This document shows positions 1 to 14,500 of a stretch of DNA of 64,000 nt, piece after piece. Position numbers and translations under genes: made by a program. Origin of the DNA: Paragonimus westermani. Lineage: Eukaryota > Platyhelminthes > Trematoda > Plagiorchiida > Troglotrematidae. Under the pieces are notes generated by a model. It made no database searches. It saw only the letters and a program-made list of their open reading frames with translations, and was not told the origin of the DNA. Within the stretch, counting starts at the first letter, position 1. The number at the start of each line of letters is the position of its first letter. The stretch spans positions 129,345 through 193,344 of the forward strand of contig QNGE01000410.1 in the NCBI GenBank assembly GCA_008508345.1. Direction: 5' to 3'.

Positions 1-3000
1 TATGTTGCACGTTCTAATGGACTTCGAAGTCCGGTGTGCAGAGCGAAATCATAACTTTGTGAATCTTGATGAAAATCTTCTACAGCTTTTCTAAATGAAA
101 ACTCCTGATGTTTTTCATTTCCATCCGATTAATCTTCACTTTAGCACGAACATCAGAGCTGTGTCTGTCTACTTACCCATCTCTCAATGTGTGTTGATAT
201 GTGTCACTCTCGACGATTTTATCTCCAATATTTTCACTTCAGCCAATCCACGACAAAATAGATTATCTCTCCTCAAAGTGTACCGAACCGCACAGTCGCT
301 CTTTTTTCTACAAATTTCATCTGGCTCTCATCACACTAAGCCGAATAATTGACTAACGTTAAGCTTTTTCGTTCACGAGGGACGATGACAATAATTCCTA
401 GCCACATCTCATAATGTCCACTGCGACAGATTTATATTTAGATTTCTGCAAGTACCCACGACGGAATAGTACATTCGAATAGCAAAGCCCGGTGTTCCAA
501 CATGTGTAGTATTTTGTCCTTTCTTACACATGTTTTACTTTGGAATAATGGAGGTAGTATGGATTTAACAAAGTCAGTACGGTTGTGTACCATGCATATG
601 TAGACAATATTTATTTGAAGTTTGCAACTAAATTTCAATTGTTGTACCAAAATTTGCTTGTTGTCTCGAGGCGTGCAAGGCTATTTGTTGGCTGGGGACT
701 TTCATGCTGTTCACATGTAGGTCTGCGCAGTCACGATGTAACCGGGGCTGGCATATACAACCGTGTGATTACTAGTCAATACTGATGACACTGGGCTACC
801 GCAGGGTCAAGTGCACTCTCTTCCCTTACTGTGTTTACCATGACTGCGCCAAATTGTGAATCTGTCAGGTTGTTAATTCGAGACCGAATATCACGTCAGT
901 ATAAGCGTGGACTATATGACGGAAAGCGTGCAAGAAGCACATACTGGCGGCAAATAACTTAAACCGTTTTGTGTGGGGACCTTCCCGGGTTTCATGATTT
1001 GTTTGTGGTTCTTGAGAGGAACTTGTACGAAGTCTGCCGGCTTACTATTCCGCCTCCGCTGAAGTGACCAAACATTTACGGTCTAACAGTTGCTAAAGCG
1101 GCAAACTCTGTCACATCCGTAGCACATATTCTATGCTTAACGAGCTGTGGAAAGCCCTGTCTCTTCCCTGAGTTCTGACTAAACTAGGAAGCAGGAACCT
1201 CAAAACTGGTATTCGTGGTCATTTTTGACATGAGTCTTTATACACATTACTTATAAAAATCCTAATATGTAGCGTTTGCCCAATGTATCTCTCTGGCTCA
1301 CTTTTCTAATCATCGTTGACTTGAATTAAATAGGTGGAAAGACACGGTTGTTTTGACACAGTAATACGAAAACTACTTTTCTGTCAGAGATGCTCGAGGG
1401 AATTTCCAAGTTTATTATCTGTGCTTTTGCGAACGACTTTTTGTTCGATTGTTGTGGTATTTCATATCGAACAAGCGGAAATTATTTCAGCATGCACTTA
1501 TTGAAGGTATGGTTGGTGTATATATTTTTTGTTGCTAATTAACCCTACCCGGAAGCTTCATATGATTGTGATGTTTTCAAGCGTAAAGCATAACGGACTT
1601 ATCGATGTTTGAGTAGTAGTGTGTGTGTGCATTGCAACGATGTCACCCTGTGATAATTTTGACCCCAAAGTCATTCTAACGAGTCATATAGACTGCCAAA
1701 CTCAGCATGGGTATTCATGTATAAAGTATGGTCACCACCGTGAATAGGCAGTTATAAAGAGCAGTTTTACACATCGACGTTGCTATGTCTGCCTGGGGCC
1801 CAACAGGTAAGCTACAGTAGTAAGTACAGTGAAAACTGTCACATACATGCCGCATTGTGTACACTCAACCAGTCACGTCAGTTGGCCTGAACACTTAGAT
1901 CACCTGAATAAATCTATGATATGGTTTAACTACACGCTTATTATGAGACTGACGAGTTCGGTAAACTCTGAACAACGGATGTCTGTCAGACTGACGTTGA
2001 TATACTTTTGAACCATTGGCGTTTGAATACTTTCATTTCAGTTGCCAATATACCGATATATCTTGAATTATTACTGAAACATTGTCCGTCGTAGCGTATA
2101 TTCGTGCTCCGCAGCCAATTTCATTTTGACCGAAGGGGTGTGTGATGGCCAACTGTTTCAGATGGAGGTGTTCTGAGCTTCCAGTTGCTGCATCTATTTT
2201 CTAATGAATTTCACTGTCCGCTATTTGCCCACCCGAAGAACTAAATAAGAAACAAACTATGTTTTGACGTTCGTGACTTTTCATGCCTAAATGTTTTATT
2301 AGAACTGATGGAGTTTCATAAGTGCCAAAGCGATCCAATTCAGTGTGCCGGCGTCTGCATCTCTGAAGTCAGTGATTGGTGGTTATGTTCAAATCGAGTT
2401 AATTTTTTTATCTGGTCTAAACCACTTGACGCATTCAGCCGCATGGTTCAGTTATTCATGGTTTTAACATGTGAGTTAGTGCCAAGTATTATGATGGACC
2501 TGCCAAAAGGAATAGAATAGAATTACAAACTAAATAGGGAAGAACGGGGAGAGTAAGTTGAAGAAGAGATAACGAAATTAAACCGGTACATGCGGGGACT
2601 CACGATACGAAAGCTAGTAACTTCTCTGCTTCAGCATATCGCCATAGGTATTCATTGTCTTTTGGACTGCATCTAAGAAGCTAGGATTATATTATTGAGC
2701 CAAGCCTCACAGTGAGTTTCTTTGTTTCCCGAACCAAAGTCATAGGCCGGTCACTGCACTGCTCTTTCCATCACAACTCATCTCTTGAAAACAAGGCACA
2801 ACATGATAATTAGTGCGTTGACACTATTGAGGTGAGCCTAAGATGACGAAGCCGATAAGTTGTGACAGTTGTGCTCAGTTCTAGATAGAATCTGTCAGTT
2901 TCGGAAGCAGGCCAGCAAATTTTGTGACTACTGACACGGTTATTCAGCACACGTTGTTAATACTTCGGAGACACTGATTTGTCGAAAACAGACTGCGAAT

Positions 3001-3589
3001 GTTCTGTACATGAGTGCGCTAGATTTAGCAACAGTAAAATGATTGATTCCAGATTTACATTATGCACTCGGCCTTTTATCGAAAGACTGGGATCGTGTCA
3101 GCGTCACGTACGCATTAGTCTACCAAAAGTCACCGATTCTTTAGCTGTAAGATTTGTAATCCTATTGGATAAACTTGCAGTGATGCGGCTCCCAGCGTAC
3201 ATTAACTACCTCAAAAAGCTCACTACCAAAGATGAGAGTAAGCGTAGAGTCCTGCCAGTCTTTCAACAGACCTGCCGTAAACCCTTATATATCAGATTAT
3301 TATCATTTGCATATTCAATGGTTTAAAGTCGAATGCCTAGAAGCAATTCCTCACCATCATATCCGCAATTCGTCAGAATGCACTCTATGTTCTTGCTTAG
3401 TGTAACTTTGAATCGAACAGAGTAGAGTAGACATCCTCGTCGCATCTGGTTGAGATGACGAAGATCGACGATGCGCTGCCATCTGCCGCGACCCGGCTTG
3501 AGGTCTGACAGGAACTTAGTTTCAGGATGTTTATATACTTCTAGCGTGCAACCTTCTACTGTAGACGATCCGAGAGTGCTCCTGTGTTA
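1..3589. other. Non-coding region, no recognised gene
   Basis: I see no supportable gene, RNA or element in this stretch. It is AT-leaning, and open frames on both strands stay below about 115 codons, which is what chance gives. None resembles a known protein. From about 3440 the sequence may be the decayed upstream part of the LINE that becomes recognisable near 3590. It could equally be intergenic sequence or a 5' intron of the imidazolonepropionase gene. Confidence 0.5.
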
Positions 3590-4310
3590 GTTGAAACAAC
3601 CGCCAAACTGATGCATAAAGTGGGAAATCGCATGGGGATTAACGAGATTACTGTTGTGTCAAAATTGCTGGCATCTACCTCACTTCGGGGACCCGGCGAA
3701 ATGAGCGAAGTAAATATCCGTGTGGTGCAGGCTGGGTTTCGCCTTGGCCCTGACCGCACTGTTTACACTCTCACAATCCGCCAGATGTTTGAATCCTGCC
3801 ATTCCTATAGGAGGCCAGTATCTGTCTTCTTTGACATCAAAGGGGTCTTCGATTCGGTTGACAGGACTGTTCTCGACGACTGTCCATTGACGAATGGTGT
3901 ACCTGAGAAATAAACGAACGCTTGGGAAGCAATCTACTACCAGATTTAGTACGTAGTTTGGGCCCGTTTTGGCTTATCTCTAGCCTTTAACCTCTCAAGC
4001 GGAGTACAACAGTATTGCCCACCCTACCCCTTCGTATTCGAATTTGTGGTGAACGAGGTTCTAGAATGTGTGCTCTGATAGACTGAGAACATGAAGGTGT
4101 GGAACTGCTCCCAGACGCTGGACTTTGAAACACAGTATCCAGATGACACCGCCCTAATCTGTGAGGGCTCAGAAGGAACCAAGAAAGACTTAGACAGGTT
4201 GGAGACCTCAGTTATCCAGTTGTGTATGGCTTCTGCACCTACTAAGTGCAAGATATATTTGCAAGATTGCCAGGACTCCGTGCTTACCCTCACACTTGTT
4301 AACGAGCTTG
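3590..4310 (+). mobile_element. APE-type LINE, reverse transcriptase fragment (degenerate)
   Basis: This is part of the reverse transcriptase of a non-LTR retrotransposon. In order it shows a VVSKLLAS block, then VVQAGFRLGP (family QAGFRPG), then VSVFFDIKGVFDSVDR (the first catalytic-aspartate block, usually FLDIKGAFDSVDR) and GVPEK. After a stop and frame change it resumes with YPDDTALICEG (normally YADD, so alanine is proline here) and then SAPTKCKIYLQDCQD. Several stops and shifts make it non-functional. The same family recurs on the minus strand at 42.0-43.8 kb, with endonuclease pieces at 5.4-6.1 and 63.2-63.6 kb. The endonuclease of this copy was not seen upstream. The homology call is secure; the exact clade (RTE-like) is inference. 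Confidence 0.85.
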
Positions 4311-5399
4311 TGCCGCGAGCTCCTCTTTACACCGTTGTAACATTTTCTCTTTTTATCCCCCCACATTTCCCCCCTCTTTACCTCACACACTGCCTTTTTC
4401 CTTTCTGTCACACTACGACCCATCGGCTACTCATTGTGGTCTTGGCGTGTAATGTGACATATATATATATGTTTGTTACAAGAGGCCACTGTTGGCATTG
4501 TATATAAATGTAGAGTTCAGCCGTATAGCCGAGCCTTGATTGTGTCCAAAACAACTGCAACTAGGACGAAACCCAGCTCGTTTCTCATTGATGTGCTGTC
4601 TGCGTTTTAAGCCTAGTCTGCAAGCACCTTCGGTGCAATAGGAAGCGAACTAATCCTTGTTGGGTTTGCACACGAAATGTATGAGACCTTCCTGAGAACG
4701 GAGATTATGTTAGCAAAACTCCAGTCTTCTAGAATGATTTCGCCAACACTGGCTATAACTGGGCTTCCATTCTTAAAAAGCAGAGGAAGTTTATCTGAGC
4801 TTGGTGCCCTGTGGTGCCACAGTTACCTGATCTCTATCACACTTCTGTTTCTGGGTTCATAGGAACGTCAATGAATCAATGAGCATAGACTTTACTCGAG
4901 GATGTAGATATAATGGCTAGCTGAAGTGTTGTCGGAAATGCCAAGCGTAGCGTCCTAAGCATCATCACGATTATGAATAGGCTCATCATTGGCCTCGCAG
5001 ATTACCGCTGATCATACTTGCTACCAACTGGTAATAGTTACGTTTTACACCTCTGTGGAACGTCATGTTCATCCGACCCTGAAGTTTTCTTCTTGTTGCT
5101 TTCGGAGTTTCAGGTGAGGAACCTGTGAACTTAGTCATACCCGCTGTAGGAAAGAGTATTCGGGCGAGCGTCGATGAGTTTCAGGAATCGCATACAACCC
5201 AGCATTAGCCGGCAACCGAACCAGCAGTAGTACCACACAAGGTAGAACCATCTTCATACATTACATGCCTGGCATATGCCTCAAGGTCGTCCGGTATACA
5301 GGAACCTAAGCTAGAGGCAGGCACGCTGTAGTTGGTATACAGGACCTACGTATCTGGCAGGTTAGATACGTCACGTTATGTTAGACTGATAAGAGGCCT
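4311..5399. other. Non-coding, possible LINE tail and short TA repeat
   Basis: No gene is visible. Pyrimidine-rich sequence follows the LINE fragment (about 4325-4400), and a short alternating TA run lies near 4459-4470. This could be the 3' untranslated tail of the element ending at 4310. No polyA tail or target duplication was found to fix its end. Confidence 0.4.
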
Positions 5400-6095
5400 G
5401 ACAACGGATCGTACAGCAAACTGGGCGCATGCCAGTGCGTGATCGCAATGCCCATGGGTATACCAGATTGAATGAAACTCGAGGAAACAATCACTGACGG
5501 CTATACGGCTAATCCACGTCCATCTATAACTTGGCAACTTGGCAACGTATTAACGAATAGAACACCGAAAGACAACACTGGTAAGAAAATAACCGTTGTC
5601 AACAGAGAGCTGCGGCGGACTTCCACTGTTGTCCGTTCGGCGAATACCCCAAAAGTGCTGGCTACCGACCTCACGTTGTTCAGTACTTATCCAACCTACT
5701 TGATCATTCACATCCGTAGCTATTATTATGTTGTTTGTGTACCTTGCGATGTAGAGGAGGTTTGTGAGTTTGTAATAACAATCACCTCTGACTTCACTTG
5801 GACAGTAGTCTGTGGAAGCAGATATCATAATAGCAATCAGACTGTGTTGACGACGGGTGCCACCCTATATTCTAACCTTACTTTCCAGCCTGACAGCGCA
5901 ACGATAGCTGTTGACCGGTATCCCGCCAAGCAGCACCTCTTGTGTGATGGCACTCAGAACGATTCCAGCACTTGCTTGATTTGCTGGATCTCTTGTAAAG
6001 TGCGTGTTGTAAATGTACTGTGAAACATCTGATAGAGTTTGAAGATGTAGTATTGTGCTAAACTTCTGAGGCCGTATATCAGCAGAACAGTTCAT
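5400..6095 (-). mobile_element. APE-type LINE, endonuclease domain fragment (degenerate)
   Basis: The minus strand encodes an apurinic-like endonuclease of a non-LTR retrotransposon. From high to low coordinate it shows SAGIVLSAITQEVLLGGIPV (family AGVGIALS...LLDWIPVNS), CAVRLESKV, TDYCPSEVRGDCYYKLTNLL (family TDCSPDEVKDEFYRKLSELL), IIIATDVNDQVGW (family VVVAGDFNAQLG), RRTDNSG and finally CDHALACAQFAVR (family SDHALVRARFALR). The GDFNAQ block reads TDVNDQ, so the conserved asparagine of that motif is displaced and the copy is dead. At least one frame change separates the two main frames. A 183-codon frame on the opposite strand (5472-6023) is antisense to it. Same family as the RT fragment at 3590-4310, but opposite orientation. 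Confidence 0.85.
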
Positions 6096-9000
6096 GTCAT
6101 TGTTAATTGTCTTGTGTGTATGAGTAAGAGTTTCTTCCGTGTTCTGACATTGAATGCGGCAAGCTTAACTGGTTTTCATCTTGCAAGTATGGGTGTGCTT
6201 TATGCTAATACACCACCATGGCGTTTACCGCAGTATCCTTCTGGTTGTGATCTCCGTTGTGGGCAAAAACTGACGTTTCCTGAACTCTCTTGTACGCCTC
6301 TGAAGGTGTGACTGTTGCTTTATCAAGTAAACCACCCTGCAACAAATGGAGGGGATGAGACAAACTGCTGTGGTGCGGTGGACTGTGATCTAGTCGAGAC
6401 ACAGGCCATCGGTGACTAGATCGAAGTTTCATGGTAGGAACATGAGGCAAAATCCTTCATCGAAGACTGGTTCACAATATTACTATTGTGGTGAGGGTAG
6501 AATGTTCTCCGTTGGTTCAGGTCGAAGAAAATGGTTTACACAAAAGCCCCATCTCGATCCTTCGGTACAGAAGCGTGACCAGCAAGAAGGCGAGAAGAAG
6601 CATAGGGTTTGCGATCTCTTGAGGGTCTGCTGTCGGTGGTATGATTCATACGCCCATCAGATAAAGCCAATCCATTCAGAATGCTCTGTGTGTCTTGGAT
6701 GGAGTTGCTAATGAAACAGCCAAGTAATATACAGGTTTACCAAAAGAAGGCCAATCCGTCGCAGTGAATCCACGGAGCCAGGGATTGTAAAATCAATAGG
6801 ATTGCTACAAAGCCTTCCTACAGCTGGTTCAAACGGGCTCCAGTTGGTCAGTCGATGCAATTTTTGTACTCATTGGGGCCGGTGATCAACATGATGATTA
6901 GAATGGGATTTTTCCATAGTTGGCGAAGACTGAAGATGTCTGTGCACTATACGCCGTAATACTGAAAATCCTTCTGTGACAGTGCATCATCCGCTTTGTC
7001 ATAATATCCTCGAAGACTTTTTGCGGCGTATGTAGATAGCAAGGCTGCCAGCTGTGAATCCACTATGTTGTGATAGTACTGTTGCCTATTTTCCAAGGTT
7101 TCTTATTTGACGGAAGAACCCCGACTATTTGGCAGGTGGATTCTCTAGCTGTAGGTCTTTCCACAGGCTGCGGCCTGCGGACATGTCGCGTCATATAGAG
7201 TCAGCCAACCGGATTACTCGGGTACGGGGTTTTGTTGTGAAGTTTTTGATTTTACTTTCATTAGGTCTTGCGTATACACAGCAATTTTCAGCAGGTTAGG
7301 TATGTGTGAGACTGTGATAGTGTAATTGCTTGTGAATGCTATCTTTCACTACCCATCACTATTCAGGTTACCACTCAACAAGTAAATGGGTTCTGTTTTC
7401 AACTCGGGAGAAAATCTTAGTGGTAGGAACGTCCGTTGAAGTAACAGGACAGTTAATTTGTCTCCACTCAAGGTAATCGGACAATCCAGCATTCACTTAC
7501 ATCGAGTATGACTGATAATTCAGTCATGATTATTTTGATGTCACTGGTGTGAAGATCAACGTGAGTACCTCATAAATGCGTAGCCGAAGTTTTAGTCGTC
7601 GCAGTGTTGTGCACTGAAGACAGGCTTAAACGACGGCGACCTTCAAGTCTTGTACTTCTTTTCGAAATAGATTGACTGGGAAACCTTCTTCAAAGAAAAC
7701 CTCCGATTGATTGTGGGCGAAGATTGGCTTGAAAGTTGCGATTTGTCATTAATGCCTAAACCGCCGTCATAAATAATTTCAACTTTACAATAATAATTGT
7801 GAATAATTTTACACAATGGTCATTCTTGTGATTAGACTGCTAAGTCTTATAAATGATTCTTTTAATGGCCTTCAGTAATGACTCCATCACGAACACTCAT
7901 CTCTCGCATAGCCATCAAGCATTTTCTAGCTGACTTGTAAAATGTTTCGTGGCACACCTGTTCGTGAATACTTCAAATTTCAGCCCATCGACTGGTTCAG
8001 GCAGGCCCAATCTGCTATGCGTTTCCATCTGTTCCAATTTTTTGAATATCATGACCAAAAGTAAACGTGGAAATTTTTAAAACCCCTTAAATTCCGTTAT
8101 TCACTGGTTTGCGTAACACTCCGCACACATGCAAAGAACAAAATAAGAAATGCTTAAATTTTTGGAACATCGCGAATTTTTGTAAAATGAGCTTCGCTGG
8201 TTACAATTCCTCGTAATTCATTTGTCTAGAACGCAGGTTTCCTTGCATCTACATTTCGTTTAGCTGCATTACTGGTTCTATCTAACCAGGACATTTTGTT
8301 TTTGGGTTGTAGTTTAAGTAAACTGGCAGTTCGCTAACCGCATCTGATCATCACACTATTCAATAGAACACGAAGTTACATGAGTTTTATTGGTGTTAAC
8401 ACAAGGGTTATCATGTTGTGCATGTTCTTTGTTGGAGCGTCGTCCGAACACAGCACATAAATTGCGACATGTCTGCGTTTGTAGGTTACCTAAACATTGT
8501 ATCGTTACTCACACTCTTGTGTGGTGTCCACAATTTCATGAGTCCTCAAATACCCCATGACGGTGAGATTGCACCTATGCGATAGTTTCTTCACACAGTT
8601 CAAACTCCGGTGTTTATGCCCATTTTGCTATTGACAGTGCTGGGATGGGACAAAATTCACCCGTACTGAGTTTGATTTCCTATCATCTTTAGCTATGACC
8701 GTAATTCGATAAACCTAAGAAAGCAGAGTTGTACGCGTGTTCCGTTTTTCTGAAATAACGTCTATGTATTGAATTCTGAAGTGTTTTTTTTGTTCGATAC
8801 GAGTTCTGATTCTGAATCGAATTTGTAATCTTTTGATGGGAATAACGGTGAAGAAAGACATATGCAAAATTATGTTACCCCTCTAGGCTGCTGTGGTATC
8901 ATCAATGAGCATTTACCAATAGGCCCGATAGAGTAGGAAGTGCGGTTAAGCTTTATTTGAGGAGGCCAATTTTGGTAGATAGCACGCAGTTTAATAAAAA

Positions 9001-11288
9001 CGGAGCAAATGACGCATATTGTGTTTAATTTCTAAAGAGAAAAATTGGCGGTTGATCAACGTGGTTTAACAAAGGTTGTACAAGGGATGCTGGAAGAAAC
9101 CTTGTGTTTGTATAAGACCATTTCTTTAAGTCACCGTCGAATATGGTCTAACGTATTAATTGCTGAAAATCATGTTTATTTTGTTTGTTTCAATATACTA
9201 GTGACATAGTATTCGGAATAAGAGAATGTGCTTCTATCAGTGCTTCAATGCTGGGTTCTCACGAACCCTAAGGAGATAATCTAAGCCATTGGATTCATTT
9301 AACTCACCATACTACATGACTTCCGAAACGCCAAGCATAATTATTAGACTCCCGAAGTTTTCGCATTACCGTTCCTTTCTTCAACTTGCTCGTGGTCTAA
9401 AGCAATTCAGCAGGGAAATGTTCCAGTTCATAGTGCGTAAATTACGAGGTAAAGACTGAGATTATGAACTGGTTGGCCTGCTACATATTGAAGCGAACCC
9501 CATGTAGATCGACGAGGGCTTATAGTTTGTCCCACGAAAAGGTCTACGGCTTAACGAGTGAAGTAATGAGCGTTTCCAGGTGCACCTGGATCACTTTGCG
9601 TTTCAGAGCCTCACAGTCTCTTTCGATGACGTATCATGTTTTGCTGAAGAGTTATACTGAAAACACATCTTACTGATTTCCGCAAGCTTGCGGTTCACCT
9701 ACTGCCTTCACAACTTTCTTGGAGACAAAATCTTTTCTTCAATATAACGGCTGTGCATTTCTGAATGCTTGTTGCCATTTTGAGAAGGCGGACATTACTT
9801 GTAGAAGATAAGATGGTCTTGCAATTTCATCACGATGTATAGTTCGTTTTGCTTGGCCTCTTTGAATCATGTGCTTTGGAGCTACGTGGCTAGAGCAATT
9901 TTTGTGCTGCAGTAAACCGGGACATTTTGTAAAGGATTTTCCACCTAACCAATGTGCCCTAGAATTCCAGCCTGCCTCGGCACTTCAGTTCTGGAACAAT
10001 TGTGTGTGAATAACAAGCTGTTCACCGCATTCCTCATTGGTTTGTCACACACAATGCTTTGGATATTACTGATTACACAGTCAGCCATTGACAACGAATG
10101 GGCGACTAATTGGTCTGTGGTTTTACCGTGCTATGAAAGGTTAGAATCATACTGACTCAAACTTAGCTGAATTTGCAGTTTCTTAGGAGTTAAAACCTCC
10201 GACTCTAATTTCTCTGATGTGTTGATTTAACGTGATGGCAACCTTCTGTCTGCTGATTTGTATTCATTAGATGATCAGAAAATGTGTCTCATCTTTTTAG
10301 CTTCTTCTATATGTGTTGAATAAAGTAGTCAGTGTATTTCTTTCCTACTTTACTCGTCCGTCAAGTATAAGAAAATACCATCAATTTACTGTGCTTAGGT
10401 AATAGGTGAGTGATTGCGAAATGATAAGCACGACCTTTCGGACCAACAACATTGACATTCAAAAAGACCAGCTGGATTTGAACATCACTCCTGTCCAACC
10501 GAATCAATGGGGAACATTCTCACCCTGTACAAAATCTCAACTTCCGTCTTGGCAGGCAAATGCGTATTTCAAGAGACGTCCCGTTTAAAGTTAACGTGAT
10601 TGGGGGGCGTGTGGTTAAGTATGAATGGCGCTCATTTTGCGTCATCTATATTCATTACTCTTGAGCTCTAATCGGATGCCTTTTCGTCGACCGTCTCTTC
10701 AGCCTCTCACAATGTCGTTTAATAATAGTCTTCGATAAACCGCTGGTCCTGTCATTGATTTCAGATTATCCAGTGAACAAAGTGCTTTTCGCAGTAAAAG
10801 TGTTTTTTTTACTGACTCGTTTTTTCAAAATCCATGTCGTCCTTCAGATCAAACATTTTTCATCTCTTCCATTGTGCCCAATAGACCATTTACTCGGTTT
10901 ATCTCGTTACATACCTGCACATAACTGGGAAGCAGCTGTTCGGTACCGTAGGCAATAATGTTTCATAGCTGTCTGAGTCGAACATTTCTAACAGCGGTTA
11001 CATTTAGTCCAACATATTGCTGTCGACCAACCTCATCCGTAAGTAAAGCCTTTCTTAATGCCCTTGCTTAGATGGAAAGTTCAGGGCAATCAACTCTCAC
11101 CGACAGGCTGAAACAGGGATTTTCTAGTGATTTGTTATGCCTTTAACTTTTCATGCAACGTATGTTTTCATTGGGACGTGTTTTGTCTGCCCCTTAAAAC
11201 TGTGTGAAAGACTGTGGCCTGTCGGGAACAATTTCACTGGCACAATCTTGTCAACCTCTAACAGTTCATTTGCTGTACTTACTCTCAG
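6096..11288. other. Non-coding region upstream of AMDHD1 exon
   Basis: There is no recognisable gene or element. Frames are short and unlike known proteins. Upstream exons of imidazolonepropionase were looked for by their expected motifs (HTHP, KSGYG, GAHS, HGDE) and not found, so they may lie before the window or be too diverged or short to see. Part of 6100-6450 could be the N-terminal flank of the adjacent LINE, but no motif supports that. Confidence 0.45.
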
Positions 11289-11507
11289 CTTGCCGGAAAA
11301 CTTGGTGCTCGTGCAGCCAGTCATTTGGAAGAAGCTTCACCGGCCGGAGTTGCTGCGATGGCCGCCAGTGGCACAGCAGCTGTACTGCTACCAACTACAG
11401 CTCAGTTACTTCGACTCAGACCTCCACCGGCCAGAGCGATCATCCAGGCGGGTGTGCCGGTGGCACTTGGAACTGATTTCAACCCGAATGCCTATTGCTT
11501 GTCCATG
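11289..11507 (+). CDS. AMDHD1: Imidazolonepropionase, internal exon
   Basis: This exon encodes 73 codons of imidazolonepropionase, the amidohydrolase that opens imidazolone-5-propionate to N-formimino-glutamate in cytosolic histidine degradation. The conserved run is GARAASHLEE, then AVLLPTTAQLLRL, then VALGTDFNPNAYCLSM. The aspartate in TDFNPN is the metal-binding aspartate of the family. It corresponds to the segment after the HGDE motif, roughly residues 280-350 of a protein of about 420. Boundaries are a TTACTCTCAG acceptor and an ATG|GTAGGT donor. Both ends are phase 0, which matches the next exon exactly. There is no stop and the codons look under purifying selection. The 5' exons were not identified. 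Confidence 0.9.
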
Positions 11508-14500
11508 GTAGGTGGACGTATATTACTTCAGACATCTTACGCTGGCATACGTATCCACCCAATTCAAATTTTTGTCCATATCATTGCTTGAACTTAATTA
11601 TTTCTATACACACATTTATTAGTGCAGTTAGCTTAACACTGAGTCGCGCTGTTAAGCGGTGGAACTAGTCTCTTTCCTGTCAACCACCCTTCTGCCTCTC
11701 TCCTCGATCAAAAAGTGGGCATCTTTGTCATCTACCAATCGTTTCAACCACCAGGCTTTTGTATCTACGGTGCTATCTCCATTGATAAAATAGAGTGGAT
11801 TCTCGAAATTAGATTTAAAAACCATATGTCAAAATGTTTGGGGTTTGCAGTCGCATACTCGTTCGTGATTGACAATTATTGAAGAGGAATCATTAGGTCT
11901 TTTTCAATTAGGCAATCAGGTGAAACAGTTCATTAAGCCTGTACGTTGCAACATTCGTGATGACCACCCTCTGTCAACATAATTAAGCAGTGCGATGCTT
12001 TTTGAATAATCGCCAGCAGTCTGTCTTGGTGGACTCAAAAACAAATAACTGTTAACGCCTAAATGTTCTGGACTGATTTGTGAACTTCACTTACAGATCA
12101 ACCTACACGTTCTCCATTTGCTTTGTGTTTTCGAGCCAGGTGAGCGCACATGGCCGCTCTGACTGTGTGGAGCGAGTCCGTGTTGTAATTCACGTAACCA
12201 GATAACTAAAAGGGACCATATTTTTGTCATCACCTCTCACTCGTTAGACTTCCTGAATGTGGTTAACGCCTGAAATTGGAGACGAAAAGATCTGACAACA
12301 AATCACTCATCGATACGAGAGACGTACGTTTCATGAGATAGAAAATCTATGTCCACCCATCAGTCGTGATATTTTTGGTGCAGTCCCTGAAATGACAGAA
12401 GGAAAGCGGATGGTCCCAATGTTTAGTAGTTGTAACAACTGCTTACTAATGGATTGCATTCGAACTTATGTTTGAGCTAAGTTCAGATACACTGGCTTAC
12501 TGTCTCCGTTGGTCAGACTGAGGTTCATGAACAATTCTTATCTGTCTGGATATCAGGTCCCTCCAAATGATTCAAATGATGATTTGCGAAGGTTAGTTTA
12601 TGTTATCCATTGTATACCAGTAATTGAAGGTTTTACATTTCATACAAAAATTTTCGACTGCTTTGGTTCCAACGTATAATTCAAACCACAGCCGTATTTG
12701 TTGATTGCATGGTGTTATTAGTGCGCATCATTGAGGGAACTGAAAGTAGAACTGACAACATTATGCGTCACTGAAATACTCCAAGAATGGTGAAGTCTGA
12801 GACTATATCTTATATCTTCATATTTTCACAAGGTCCTATTTAATTTCGTGAGAGGTACGGCTTAATCGGATCCGTTTCATCACAGACTGATTTGCCTCGA
12901 TGACCAATGGTTGGTCACCTGGCTAAAGCTAAAGGGAAAGATTGTGAGCCTCACTATACAGTGATAATGTTGGCATTTGCGTTATTTTTATTTTCTCTTA
13001 CTGACCTCAATCTCTCACCTTCATTTTCTTACAAAGGTTGCTCTCATTTTAAACTGGTATTATGATCACTTGTGTGCTGATATTGACAGTTGAACTTCCA
13101 AATTTCTGTATGTTTGACGCACCTTCTTAGTTGAATCTAACGGGCAACAGTTGAGCTCCAGAAATGGTCTCTGGTGGTCAGGATAATGTTCAGCAGTTTA
13201 AAATGAAACGGCCACCCCCAGTTGAGCTGAGTAATGCAGATGACAGTGTTACGAAGCAGGACTGGCGGGATTGTGACTGTCACCTATAGAGACCGCTGCG
13301 CAGTTTTCGGTGGACTTTTGTGGGATTCCTGCCATGATTTGAGAAAAATCAGGAGTGTTTAATGCCGCACTCACTCTATAAACAAAATATGTAGAGCCCG
13401 CACAGCATTATGCAATGATGATGACCTCTAATAGGCAAAGGAATTTCTTCTGGTGTTGATGGTTCCTACTCCAGATAGGCGGATGATTACCTGTACACAC
13501 CTCCTGAAGCCTGAGCCATTCCACATTCAGCTGACGGAATGAACGTTCAACTTCCTCTCTGGATTCACAGTATCAACCATAGTTGTCTGACGAGAAAGAT
13601 AACTAGAATGCTAATTACACAGATCACTGACTGATTCCGGGTTTTTCTTGGCTATATACATGACAACAACAAATAACATTTTGCAGCCATAGTGAATTGC
13701 TATATACCAACATGGATCTTTTTCAGATGCACGGCTTCGAAATTGCCAATCAGAGCAGTCTTGTGGTGTCAACAGCCACTACATTTGCAACATTTACTTG
13801 ATCAAATATTTATGAACTCTGGAGTGGCAGGAGGAACATTAGAAACACTGCGCGATACATCTTGTAAAGGAGAGGAAAACAAGAGTCATCCAGTAAGGCA
13901 CACTTCTGGATCGATACAATATAGCCAAATGTCACTTCATATACAGAAGACTGGCAATGAGTGCCACAGAGTTTGGGAGAAAGACATTCAAGTGCACATA
14001 ATTTTATCATTTCATAAGTTCCGCGTTTTAATTCGACTTTTGCCACAGTTGAGTGTCATCTGACTCCTAGTAAATATTAACATCCATTTGACTAGAGGTT
14101 GAGTTTTTGTGGAGTTTATTGGTAGGGCACAGGCAAACTTTTTATCAGAATCAAGTAATATCGTCACCCGCCTCACGAAATTGCCTTTTTGATTGCACTC
14201 TATGAAATCTAAACCCAGTTCGGCTGATCGGAAGTCTCACTCTAGAGCGATTTGTGTGATCTTTGGAGATATACTGTTTGTCTTTACGGTAACTTCACGA
14301 TCAAGTTTATCATTAGCCATTTCAAGGTTTGTTCTTAGTTTTTACAGCGCGTTTTGCTGTTTTCGTGAGTAGGATTTACATTATTAACCGCTTCATCGTT
14401 TTGTCAGTCCAAACACGAAGACTTGTACAGACGACTTCCGAACCGAAACCGATTTGGTTATCACATTAGTGAGCATTTGTGCATATATATATCCTCCCAT

